Positions 7,395 through 13,910 of a stretch of 14,284 nt of DNA are shown here, piece after piece. The stretch's first letter is position 1; the number at the start of each line of letters is the position of its first letter. Origin of the DNA: CAZOKO01 sp964580455 (GTDB lineage: Bacteria > Desulfobacterota > WTBG01); contig CAZOKO010000071.1 of the NCBI GenBank assembly GCA_964580455.1, positions 1 to 14,284 on the forward strand. The letters are read 5' to 3'. The translations under genes and the position numbers were made by a program. The notes below the pieces were generated by a model. The model saw only the letters and a program-made list of their open reading frames with translations, searched no databases and was not told the DNA's origin.

Positions 7395-7676
7395 TTGGAA
7401 TCAGCCATAAGATTTCAAAAGAGTATGATAGAATGTTCTCTGCTTGAAAGGGACAAGGGTAAGCCTTTCCGTCCTGGGGACTATAGAGAATGGACACCGG
7501 AGTGGGATAAAGACAATTGCATCCGTTGTGGGCTTTGTTATATTTATTGTCCGGATGGTGCTATATACCGGACTGACGACGGCTTTTTCGAAGTAGATAT
7601 AGACAAATGCAAAGGATGTGGTATTTGCCATCGCGAGTGCTGGTTTGGAGCCATCAGCATGATGAAGGAGGACTAA
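7395..7676 (+). CDS. PorD-like 2[4Fe-4S] delta subunit of 2-oxoacid:ferredoxin oxidoreductase type
   Basis: This 93-residue protein starts at TTG 7395, seven bases after AAGGAGA. The layout matches the delta subunit of pyruvate/2-oxoacid:ferredoxin oxidoreductases: a short N-terminal extension with a WTPEWDKDNC lead-in, then C42-x2-C45-x2-C48-x3-C52-Pro (NCIRCGLCYIYCPDGAI) and C72-x2-C75-x2-C78-x3-C82 (KCKGCGICHRECWFGAI). In the second motif the usual Pro after the last cysteine is Trp. In normal enzymes this subunit carries electrons from the beta subunit's cluster to ferredoxin. Here it is followed two bases later by the shortened PorB-like gene, and no alpha or gamma subunit gene exists in the window. 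It is therefore unlikely to belong to a standard oxidoreductase and may be a wire in a new complex. Confidence 0.85.
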   Translation: MESAIRFQKSMIECSLLERDKGKPFRPGDYREWTPEWDKDNCIRCGLCYIYCPDGAIYRTDDGFFEVDIDKCKGCGICHRECWFGAISMMKED

Positions 7677-7678
7677 GT

Positions 7679-8404
7679 ATGGATAAATTCAGTCTTTATG
7701 TTTCAAATTTCCTGCCATGCAAGGAATACTTTTCCCCGGAGAAAAACCAGGCTTGTCCTGGATGTGGGCTTGCCCTGGCTGTTCGCCAGACGTATAAAGC
7801 GTTAGAGAAGGGGATAGAAAAGGCAGCCTGGCAACCCTTAATGGAAGGTGGTTCATTTGAAGGAACTCTCGATATATTTGGAGTAGTAAGAGGAGAAGCT
7901 TCCTTTTTGCAGATTCCAAAGGAGAAGGCGGATCTCATACTATGTTTTGACAATGAAGCAGGAGGTTCTTTAAATGAAGTACTGGAGAAGCCGATGCCAT
8001 CTATTGCTGTTGCTGAAGGTTTTCAGTACGTGGCTACGGCATGTCCCAGTTACCCCTTCGATCTTTTTGAAAAGGTAAAGAGAGGATTTCAGACTGAGGG
8101 CAAAGCTTATATCCATATTCTGTGCCCATGTCCTCAAGGCTGGCAGTTTGAACCTGAACTTACTGTTAAGGTGGGGTGTTGGGCGGTTGAGAGCAGGGCT
8201 TTTCCACTTTATGAAGTTGGTGGAGGGGTTTACGAGCTCACTCTAAAGACACCAAAACCCAGATCACTGGCAGATTATTTGAATGTCCAGAAGAGGTTTG
8301 AAGGTCTTACAGAAGAGGAGATTGAAGAAGCTAAGGTTTTTGTTGAAAATGAGTATAAGAAATTGATTGATACCATTCAAAAATATCTGGATACAACAGG
8401 ATGA
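7679..8404 (+). CDS. Shortened PorB-like protein lacking the thiamine-diphosphate core
   Basis: This 241-residue protein starts at ATG 7679 with GGAGG seven bases upstream; the longer reading frame from 7607 only overlaps the preceding gene. It is clearly related to the beta subunit of 2-oxoacid:ferredoxin oxidoreductases. ACPGCGLALAVRQTYKAL (25-42) matches the N-terminal cluster motif, LILCFDNEA (86-94) the strand and loop after the TPP site, and QYVATACPSYPFDLFEKVKR (116-135) and YIHILCPCPQGWQFEPE (144-160) the following core. LTVKVGCWAVESRAFPLYE (161-179) and the tail match the PFO_beta_C region. Normal beta subunits have about 290-315 residues. The segment between residues 43 and 86, which should hold the GCLEV cysteine and the GDGG...DIG Mg/TPP motif, is only about 40 residues and lacks both. 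The DNEA-YMNTG loop is also shortened. TPP catalysis is therefore unlikely. Cys26, Cys29 and Cys151 could still bind a cluster, with Cys89, Cys122 or Cys149 as fourth ligand. Confidence 0.8.
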   Translation: MDKFSLYVSNFLPCKEYFSPEKNQACPGCGLALAVRQTYKALEKGIEKAAWQPLMEGGSFEGTLDIFGVVRGEASFLQIPKEKADLILCFDNEAGGSLNEVLEKPMPSIAVAEGFQYVATACPSYPFDLFEKVKRGFQTEGKAYIHILCPCPQGWQFEPELTVKVGCWAVESRAFPLYEVGGGVYELTLKTPKPRSLADYLNVQKRFEGLTEEEIEEAKVFVENEYKKLIDTIQKYLDTTG

Positions 8405-8448
8405 AAACCACTACCTGGTGATAAGTGATCCTTGAAAGGAGAAGAAAG

Positions 8449-9399
8449 ATGTCAGATATGCAGTGGACGTCTGATGGAAAAAAGATGTTTGAAAAACTTA
8501 TGAGTGCAGTTCCTGATGCCATGAGAGATATGATTAAGCCAAAGCTGCTGGAGCTCTTGGCCGGTAAAGCTGCCGGGAAACCTGTTACTGGTGAGATAGT
8601 TACCAAGATGGTTAAGGAAGATTTGCCGGAACCCCAGAAAAGTGCAATCATGCAGGCTTTGGGAATTAGGAAGCCAGCAGGAGAAAAAGTTAAGAAGAAG
8701 AAAACTGAACATGTGTCTGAAGAAGTTCCACAGGCAAAAGCTCAGGGCGAATGGGAAGGCAGCAGCCAATCCATGTTTGAACTTATGATCCAGGAAGTGC
8801 CTGAGGCACTCAGGGATGTTTTCCGTGGGAAACTTATGGATGTTCTAAGGCAAAAGGCAAAAGGAGGACATTATAAAGAAGGACACATTGTTGAGATTGT
8901 TAATGAGATAGTTCCCGAGCCTTTTAAGTCTAATATACTCAAGGGTTTTTCTACTATGGGCAGTGGTGTGGATGTAAAAGAAGTTGAGGGAATAATAGAT
9001 GGATTACCTGGTGGTCAGGAGTCCCTGATTTCAATACTGCATGCTATCCAGAATCAGTTAGGATATATACCTGAGGAGGCGCTTAAAATAGTAAGTCAGA
9101 AAAAAGATATTTTCCTGAGTACACTCTATAAATTGGTTACTTCTTATCAAGCGTTTCGCGTTGAGTTGCCTAAAGAATGTATGGTGACCGTATGTAATGG
9201 AACCGGGTGTCATGTAAAAGGCAGTGGTGTAATTATCAAAAGACTTGAAAAGGAATTATCTGAAAGTGATTCGCAAATCACACTGGAAAAGGTCAGATGT
9301 ATGGGGTGTTGTGACCTCTCTCCGGCAATAATAGTAAATGGAGAGGTGTATGGAGGACCTGATGCCCAGGTTAAAATTTCAGAAGTATTAGAAGAATAG
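8449..9399 (+). CDS. NuoE-like [2Fe-2S] subunit with two N-terminal PCP_red-like repeats
   Basis: This is a 316-residue protein from ATG 8449, seven bases after AAAGGAG; a GTG at 8425 is in frame but lies upstream of that site. Residues about 6-63 (WTSDGKKMFEKLMSAVPDAM, ending in LPEP) and 102-158 (WEGSSQSMFELMIQEVPEAL, ending in VPEP) are two copies of one helical domain. They resemble PCP_red, the domain at the C-terminus of the light-independent protochlorophyllide reductase B subunit. A Lys-rich linker (about 75-95) separates them. Residues about 180-316 are a normal NuoE/HydC thioredoxin-like domain: LISILHAIQNQLGYIPEEAL, then C249-x4-C254 (VCNGTGC) and C284-x3-C288 (CMGCC), four ligands for a [2Fe-2S] cluster. 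In complex I and bifurcating enzymes this subunit pairs with the NuoF-type flavoprotein, encoded here 13 bases downstream. Typical NuoE has about 160 residues, so the repeats are an addition. Confidence 0.88.
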   Translation: MSDMQWTSDGKKMFEKLMSAVPDAMRDMIKPKLLELLAGKAAGKPVTGEIVTKMVKEDLPEPQKSAIMQALGIRKPAGEKVKKKKTEHVSEEVPQAKAQGEWEGSSQSMFELMIQEVPEALRDVFRGKLMDVLRQKAKGGHYKEGHIVEIVNEIVPEPFKSNILKGFSTMGSGVDVKEVEGIIDGLPGGQESLISILHAIQNQLGYIPEEALKIVSQKKDIFLSTLYKLVTSYQAFRVELPKECMVTVCNGTGCHVKGSGVIIKRLEKELSESDSQITLEKVRCMGCCDLSPAIIVNGEVYGGPDAQVKISEVLEE

Positions 9400-9412
9400 A
9401 AGAGGGGATTAT

Positions 9413-11125
9413 ATGAAAATAAAAAGACCTGAGGACCTTAAGAAGATCAAAAAAGAGGGGATAAAATTACTCTCTCCGGCCAAGACCAGAATCACTGTCG
9501 GGTTAGCAACCTGTGGTTTGGCTAAAGGAGCTGGAAAGATTCTCGAAGCCTTGAGATATGAGGTTAAAAAGCAAAAGGTTAAGGCTGATGTCGTGTCTGT
9601 AGGATGTAATGGTCTTTGTTATGCAGAACCCATTGTTGAAGTGATTCGTTTTGGGAAACCACGTATTACCTATGGGAATGTCCGTCTGGAAAGGCTTGGT
9701 GAGTTGGTTAAGTCCATTAAGACAGGAGGAGTGTTGCAGGACCTGGTTCTCATGAGGCACGATGAGGTAAAATCGGCAGCAGGAACTGAATCTATAAAGT
9801 ACACTAAGGAAAAACTTTCTAAGGTATATTCAGGTATCAAGGAATCTGGAAGGCTTGCTTTTTTTAGAAATCAGATGAAGCTGGTGAGTAGGAATGCTGG
9901 CACTATAAATCCAGAGAGTATTGATGAATATATTGTTTTAGATGGCTATGCATCTCTGACAGAGGTTTTGACCGGCATGAGTTCTGAAGACGTTATCAAA
10001 GAGGTATCTATCTCAAAGCTCAGAGGTCGTGGTGGTGCTGGATTTCCTACAGGAATTAAGTGGCAGGCATGCCGCAGTGCTGAGGGTGATAATAAATATG
10101 TAGTTTGTAACGGCAGTGAAGGTGATCCTGAAATTGGCATGCACCGAAGCTTTCTGGAATCAGATCCTCATCTCATTATTGAGGGCATGGTCATTGCTGG
10201 CTATGCCATTGGGGCAGAAGAGGGGTATGTCTATTTGAATGACAGGTACCTGCTTGCCTTCGAAAGGCTGGAAGGTGCAATTAAGCAGGCAGAAAAACTG
10301 GGACTTTTGGGAAAAAATATTATGGGGTCTGGATTCACTTTTTCTTTAAAGGTAAAGCGGGGAGGGGGTGCTTATGTGTGTGGAGAGGAAACCGCTCTCT
10401 TAAATGCCCTGGAAGGTTCATTTGGAGAGCCGCGACCAAGACCACCATTCCCTGCAGAAAAAGGGCTTTTTGGAGAACCTACGGTTGTTAATAATCTTGA
10501 GACCCTGGCGAATATCCCTTTGATTAGTCTAAAAGGTGGTAAGTGGTTTTCTAAAATTGGAACGCCTTCCAGCAAAGGCACTAAAATTGTTGCCCTTTCG
10601 GGAAATATTGCTCAGACCTGCTGGGTCGAAGTTCCACTTGGCATGAGTATCAAGGATATCGTCGACATATTTGGCAAAGGTACAGGGAATGGCAAGAAAA
10701 TAAAGGCTTTTCAGACAGGAGGGCCTTCCGGAGGGATGCTTCCTGCAAAATTACTCAGACTTAAACTTGATTATGACCAACTGAACAAATCAGGTAGCCT
10801 TCTTGGTTCAGGGGGTCTGGTGGTTATGGATGAAGATATAGATATGCTCGATATGGCTAAATTTTTTGCAGGTTTTTTTGCTGATGAGTCCTGTGGTAAG
10901 TGCAGCACCTGCAGAGAGGGTACCAGACGGCTTCAGGAGATTCTTGAAGGTATTATAGAAGGGCAGGGAACGAAGGAGCATATTAATCTCATTAAACGTA
11001 TAGCTGCGGCAATGGCAGATACTTCGGCCTGCGCTCTTGGAAAAACTGCTGCAGTGCCCATTATTTCTGTGCTGAAACATTTTCCAAAAGAAATTGAAGG
11101 AAAGCTGATTAAGAAAAGAGCTTAA
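9413..11125 (+). CDS. NuoF/HydB-like NAD(H)-binding FMN and iron-sulfur subunit
   Basis: This 570-residue subunit would exchange electrons between NAD(H) and an iron-sulfur chain. Residues 25-105 form a thioredoxin-like ferredoxin domain (GLATCGLAKGAG with Cys34, GCNGLCYAEP with Cys65 and Cys69). The flavin/NADH domain carries RGRGGAGFPTGIKW (204-217), VCNGSEGDP (231-239), GGGAYVCGEETALL (317-330) and PTVVNNLET (356-364). A C-terminal [4Fe-4S] motif follows: C494-x2-C497-x2-C500 (ESCGKCSTCREGTRR) and Cys540 (SACALG). Two oddities stand out. The FMN-contacting Asp of the usual N-A/G-D-E motif is Ser235 here, and the following G-A/T-F is E-I-G. In addition, the C-terminal 2[4Fe-4S] ferredoxin domain typical of bifurcating hydrogenase HydB (about 620 residues) is absent. 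The start is ATG 9413 behind AGAGGGG, 13 bases after the NuoE-like stop. Partners are the NuoE-like and NuoG-like neighbours. Confidence 0.92.
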   Translation: MKIKRPEDLKKIKKEGIKLLSPAKTRITVGLATCGLAKGAGKILEALRYEVKKQKVKADVVSVGCNGLCYAEPIVEVIRFGKPRITYGNVRLERLGELVKSIKTGGVLQDLVLMRHDEVKSAAGTESIKYTKEKLSKVYSGIKESGRLAFFRNQMKLVSRNAGTINPESIDEYIVLDGYASLTEVLTGMSSEDVIKEVSISKLRGRGGAGFPTGIKWQACRSAEGDNKYVVCNGSEGDPEIGMHRSFLESDPHLIIEGMVIAGYAIGAEEGYVYLNDRYLLAFERLEGAIKQAEKLGLLGKNIMGSGFTFSLKVKRGGGAYVCGEETALLNALEGSFGEPRPRPPFPAEKGLFGEPTVVNNLETLANIPLISLKGGKWFSKIGTPSSKGTKIVALSGNIAQTCWVEVPLGMSIKDIVDIFGKGTGNGKKIKAFQTGGPSGGMLPAKLLRLKLDYDQLNKSGSLLGSGGLVVMDEDIDMLDMAKFFAGFFADESCGKCSTCREGTRRLQEILEGIIEGQGTKEHINLIKRIAAAMADTSACALGKTAAVPIISVLKHFPKEIEGKLIKKRA

Positions 11126-11163
11126 GTTAAACTGGTCTATTGTAAGAATAGGGGATAAAACCT

Positions 11164-12102
11164 ATGGTCACATTGAAAATCGATGGAAAGAAGGTAAAGG
11201 CAAAGGAGGGAACAACCATTCTTGAGGCAGCTCGTGCCAGTGGTATCGAGATACCTACTCTCTGTTCAAATGATGCTCTAAAGTCATATGGAGCTTGTCG
11301 CCTTTGTATTGTTGAAATACACAAAAAAGGTAACGCAGTGATTGAAACCTCATGTACCTACCCCGTGGAGGAAGGGCTTATTGTAAAAACTGATACTCAC
11401 CGGGTTATTGAGGGGAGGAAGATGGTGGTTGAGCTCTATTTAGCTCGATGTCCCAATGTGAAAATAATTAGCCAGCTTGCTCAAGAATATGGCATTAAAG
11501 AGAGTGCCAGGGAAATGGGAAAGGACAATGAGTACTGTATCCTCTGTGGACTGTGTGTTCGTGCGTGTAATGAAGTTGTTAAAACTGGTGCCATACAGTT
11601 TGCAGGAAGCGGCGTGAATAAAGTTGTAGATTCTCCTTTCAGTAAGACTGCAGAAGATTGCATTGCCTGTGGTTCCTGCGCCTTTATTTGCCCTACAGGT
11701 ATTATAAAGATAAATGATCTTGCATCGACTGCTCTCTGTACGCCAGAGGGATGTGAGCCAACTGGACCGCAGAGAGAGATTCTCAACTGGAAAGTAGAAC
11801 ATAAGTTGAAAGAGTGTAAGAAGTGTGGGAACCCGTATGCCCCAGAACCTCATCTCGAAAAGGTGAAGCAGGAACGGAATCTCCCCACAGAGTTTTTTGA
11901 TATTTGCCCATCCTGTCGCAAGTATCCAGTGATTGATGAAGACAAATGTTTGGGATGTGGGGGTTGTATGGAGAACTGCCCCTGTGGAGCATTGGAGCTT
12001 GATGATAAAGGCGGTTACGATAAAAAGGCGCATGTGTATACCCAAAACTGTACTGCCTGCCATAGCTGTGAACTAGTTTGTCCGATGCAAGCCATTAGTT
12101 AG
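11164..12102 (+). CDS. NuoG/HoxU-like iron-sulfur subunit with extra C-terminal 2[4Fe-4S] domain
   Basis: This 312-residue electron-transfer subunit starts at ATG 11164. Residues 1-75 are a plant-type [2Fe-2S] ferredoxin domain (Cys34, Cys45, Cys48, Cys64). The adjacent His-Cys3 cluster site of NuoG is reduced to a single cysteine (ARCPNVKIISQLAQEYG), as in HoxU-like proteins. Two [4Fe-4S] motifs follow: C125/128/131/135 (CILCGLCVRAC) and C166/169/172/176 (CIACGSCAFICP). A CKKCG...CPSC four-cysteine pair (C218, C221, C248, C251) could bind zinc or iron. The C-terminus adds two more [4Fe-4S] motifs, C262/265/268/272 and C296/299/302/306. No molybdopterin, hydrogenase H-cluster or other catalytic domain is attached, so it acts as a wire or branch point linking the NuoEF pair to other proteins of the operon. 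It lies 38 bases after the NuoF-like gene. Confidence 0.88.
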   Translation: MVTLKIDGKKVKAKEGTTILEAARASGIEIPTLCSNDALKSYGACRLCIVEIHKKGNAVIETSCTYPVEEGLIVKTDTHRVIEGRKMVVELYLARCPNVKIISQLAQEYGIKESAREMGKDNEYCILCGLCVRACNEVVKTGAIQFAGSGVNKVVDSPFSKTAEDCIACGSCAFICPTGIIKINDLASTALCTPEGCEPTGPQREILNWKVEHKLKECKKCGNPYAPEPHLEKVKQERNLPTEFFDICPSCRKYPVIDEDKCLGCGGCMENCPCGALELDDKGGYDKKAHVYTQNCTACHSCELVCPMQAIS

Positions 12103-12136
12103 TGGACGATAAAGCAAGAAGTAAGGAGGAATAATT

Positions 12137-13432
12137 ATGGTGTATGATCTTGCCATTGTTGGCGCAGGTCCTGGAGGTCTTCATGTTGCCAAGTGGGCGG
12201 CCAAAAAGGGTCTTGAAGTTATTCTAATTGAGAAACGAAAAGACGTTTCTAAGGTTACCCGATACTGTAGTGAACATTTAATATTGGATGAGGGCTACAA
12301 CGGGGATACAGTTTTGGTGGATCCTGAAGAGGGCAAAATTATCTCCACTGTGAATGGGTGGGAAGTGGACTATAAAGGGGAGTTATTCCCCTGCATAGAT
12401 AAATATTACTATTCTCCCAAAGGTAATGCCATCCACTTTGCCTGGCCGGACAAGAGACCATACGCCTACAAGTATGATAAGGGTTTTCTCCAGCAGGGCC
12501 TGCTGGATGAATGTCTGGCTCTGGGTGTTGTCTTTCAAAACGAAACCACGGGTTACGATGCAACCGATTCTCCTGATGGCGTTGACGTTAAGTGTGTAAG
12601 TAAAGGGACGAAGTTAAAAATCAGGGCAAAAAAGCTCGTTATTGCGGATGGTTGCAACACTCGCCTGGGTCAAGCAATGGGATTTAACAAGGATCGTGGC
12701 TTTATGGGTTTTGCCCTCTGCATGGCTACCTATATGTCTGGTGTGAAAGACTATAACCCTGCCGAATGGGTGATATGGATGGGTAGAGGCTATGGTTCAA
12801 ATCTGGCTCCTATTATAGGCACCGGTCCAGCTGGACACTTTAAAGACTGGGCAGATGTGATTAACCTTGGCAGTCCAAAGGATCTGCCAGAGAAGGCTTT
12901 CGATCGCTTTACTAAGGAAAGCCCCATAGCGGACAGGTTTGCAAATGCCAAGATAGAAGAACGGTACTGTTGCTCGGTCAAGGCATTTACCCCGATTGCC
13001 AAACCGCATAAAGGGAATGTGCTTATTATAGGAGATTCTGCTGCTTTTGTGGAGGTACAGGGTCAAGGGGCGCTCAGCTGCGGTTTTAAAGCGGCTGAGG
13101 CTGTGGCGAAGGAACTGGAAGGCAAGAAGGGGTTTGAGGATTACACCAGGTGGTGGCTTGACTCTTTTGAGTTCCATGCTGAGGGCATGCTGCAGGTGCA
13201 GCAGGGATATGCTTTTGTGCCCACATACACCGAAGATGAAATTGACTACCTTTTCTTGCTTTGCGAGGACGTTACCCTGGATGGAAGCTTCAGTCAGTAC
13301 AAATCATCCAAAATGATATGGGACGCTATACTCCGTGACCCGGAAAGAATTGAACGGGAACGCCCGGGTCTTATGAAAAAAATAAAGGGTGTTCGCTCAA
13401 ACGCTCTTAAGGAAAGTATTTCAGAAGACTAG
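12137..13432 (+). CDS. Geranylgeranyl-reductase/FixC-like FAD-dependent oxidoreductase
   Basis: This 431-residue flavoprotein starts at ATG 12137, behind a strong AAGGAGG. The N-terminal FAD motif AIVGAGPGGLHVAKWAAKKG covers about 6-25 with Glu32 at the end of the second strand. The C-terminal FAD motif is NVLIIGDSAAFVEVQGQGAL (about 294-313), followed by GFKAAEAVAKELEG; both are typical of the COG0644 geranylgeranyl reductase/FixC flavoproteins. TRYCSEHLI (about 41-49) and RYCCSVKAFTPIAKP give it several cysteines but no ferredoxin motif, so unlike ETF:quinone oxidoreductase it carries no cluster of its own. No transmembrane helix is seen. As the last gene of the operon it is the only candidate for a substrate-reducing or quinone-reducing active site besides the NADH-binding subunit. 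The family includes isoprenoid-lipid reductases, so a lipid or quinone substrate is possible, but the true substrate is unknown. Confidence 0.85.
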   Translation: MVYDLAIVGAGPGGLHVAKWAAKKGLEVILIEKRKDVSKVTRYCSEHLILDEGYNGDTVLVDPEEGKIISTVNGWEVDYKGELFPCIDKYYYSPKGNAIHFAWPDKRPYAYKYDKGFLQQGLLDECLALGVVFQNETTGYDATDSPDGVDVKCVSKGTKLKIRAKKLVIADGCNTRLGQAMGFNKDRGFMGFALCMATYMSGVKDYNPAEWVIWMGRGYGSNLAPIIGTGPAGHFKDWADVINLGSPKDLPEKAFDRFTKESPIADRFANAKIEERYCCSVKAFTPIAKPHKGNVLIIGDSAAFVEVQGQGALSCGFKAAEAVAKELEGKKGFEDYTRWWLDSFEFHAEGMLQVQQGYAFVPTYTEDEIDYLFLLCEDVTLDGSFSQYKSSKMIWDAILRDPERIERERPGLMKKIKGVRSNALKESISED

Positions 13433-13457
13433 CTTGTGATTTGGTAAGATAGAAGCC

Positions 13458-13474
13458 AGGGTTATATAAACCTT
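13458..13474 (+). terminator. Weak hairpin after the operon
   Basis: AGGGTT (13458-13463) pairs with AACCTT (13469-13474), including one G-T wobble, around a five-base loop. It lies 25 bases after the last stop codon of the operon. No U-tract follows, so it is at best a weak terminator or an mRNA 3'-end stabiliser. Confidence 0.25.
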
Positions 13475-13535
13475 AGCTCCTCTTTATCGTACGCTTCGTG
13501 ATAACAAAGTTCTTCGTGAGCTATGTGACTCTAGT

Positions 13536-13910
13536 TTAAATCCCTACCCATTTCTCTACCATTTCAAATACCACTTCTCTCTTTATTGGTTTAGGAATAT
13601 AGTCATCCATACCTGCCTCAATGCATTTCTCTCTGTCCCATTCCATGGCCTTGGCGGTCATGGCGATTATTGGAATCTTTCGGATTGTGGATTGTGATTT
13701 TAAATTACGAATTTCTTTTGTTGCCGTAAGTCCATCCATCACCGGCATCTGCATATCCATATCCATAAAGATGAAGCTATATCCTTCTTTTTCGTTGCCC
13801 TGAACCATGATTTTTTATACATTTCCAATGCCTCCTGACCGTTTTTAGGCTTCAACTTGTTCTATATGTAAATTGACTTTTTGCGGAATAGAGACTAATA
13901 TTATTTGTGT
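13536..13910 (-). pseudogene. Decayed response-regulator receiver domain
   Basis: Read on the minus strand, the last 90 residues are an open C-terminal receiver domain. They contain the phospho-acceptor loop (MDMDMQMPVMDG), the conserved Thr (IIAMTAK) and Lys (DDYIPKPI), which is the form seen in hybrid histidine kinases. Upstream, NGQEALEMYKK is in another frame; adding one T to the T run at 13811-13816 joins the two. QVEA just before it needs a second shift near 13846. Still further up, IILV then IPQKV (ending about 13892-13910) resemble strand 1 and the NQKV of ILLVEDNEINQKV receivers, but the acidic pair and most of helix 1 are missing. No kinase or DNA-binding part remains. The open part could be translated as a small protein from ATG 13808, but it has no ribosome-binding site and would lack the acidic pocket. 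Confidence 0.75.

Noticed and set aside
7607..7678. N-terminal extension of the PorB-like protein
   Set aside because: It would overlap the PorD-like gene in another frame. ATG 7679 has a strong GGAGG at the right distance and matches the family start.
7144..8404. A functional pyruvate:ferredoxin oxidoreductase operon
   Set aside because: Alpha and gamma subunits are absent and the beta-like subunit lacks the TPP motif, so enzyme activity should not be assigned.
11440..12063. 207-residue minus-strand open frame
   Set aside because: It lies fully opposite the NuoG/HoxU-like gene, whose cysteine motifs prove the plus-strand frame. It has no domain and no ribosome-binding site.
9413..12102. 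Bifurcating [FeFe]-hydrogenase HydABC or complex I
   Set aside because: No H-cluster domain, membrane subunits or NuoCD/B/I are present; only the NADH-module-type subunits are.
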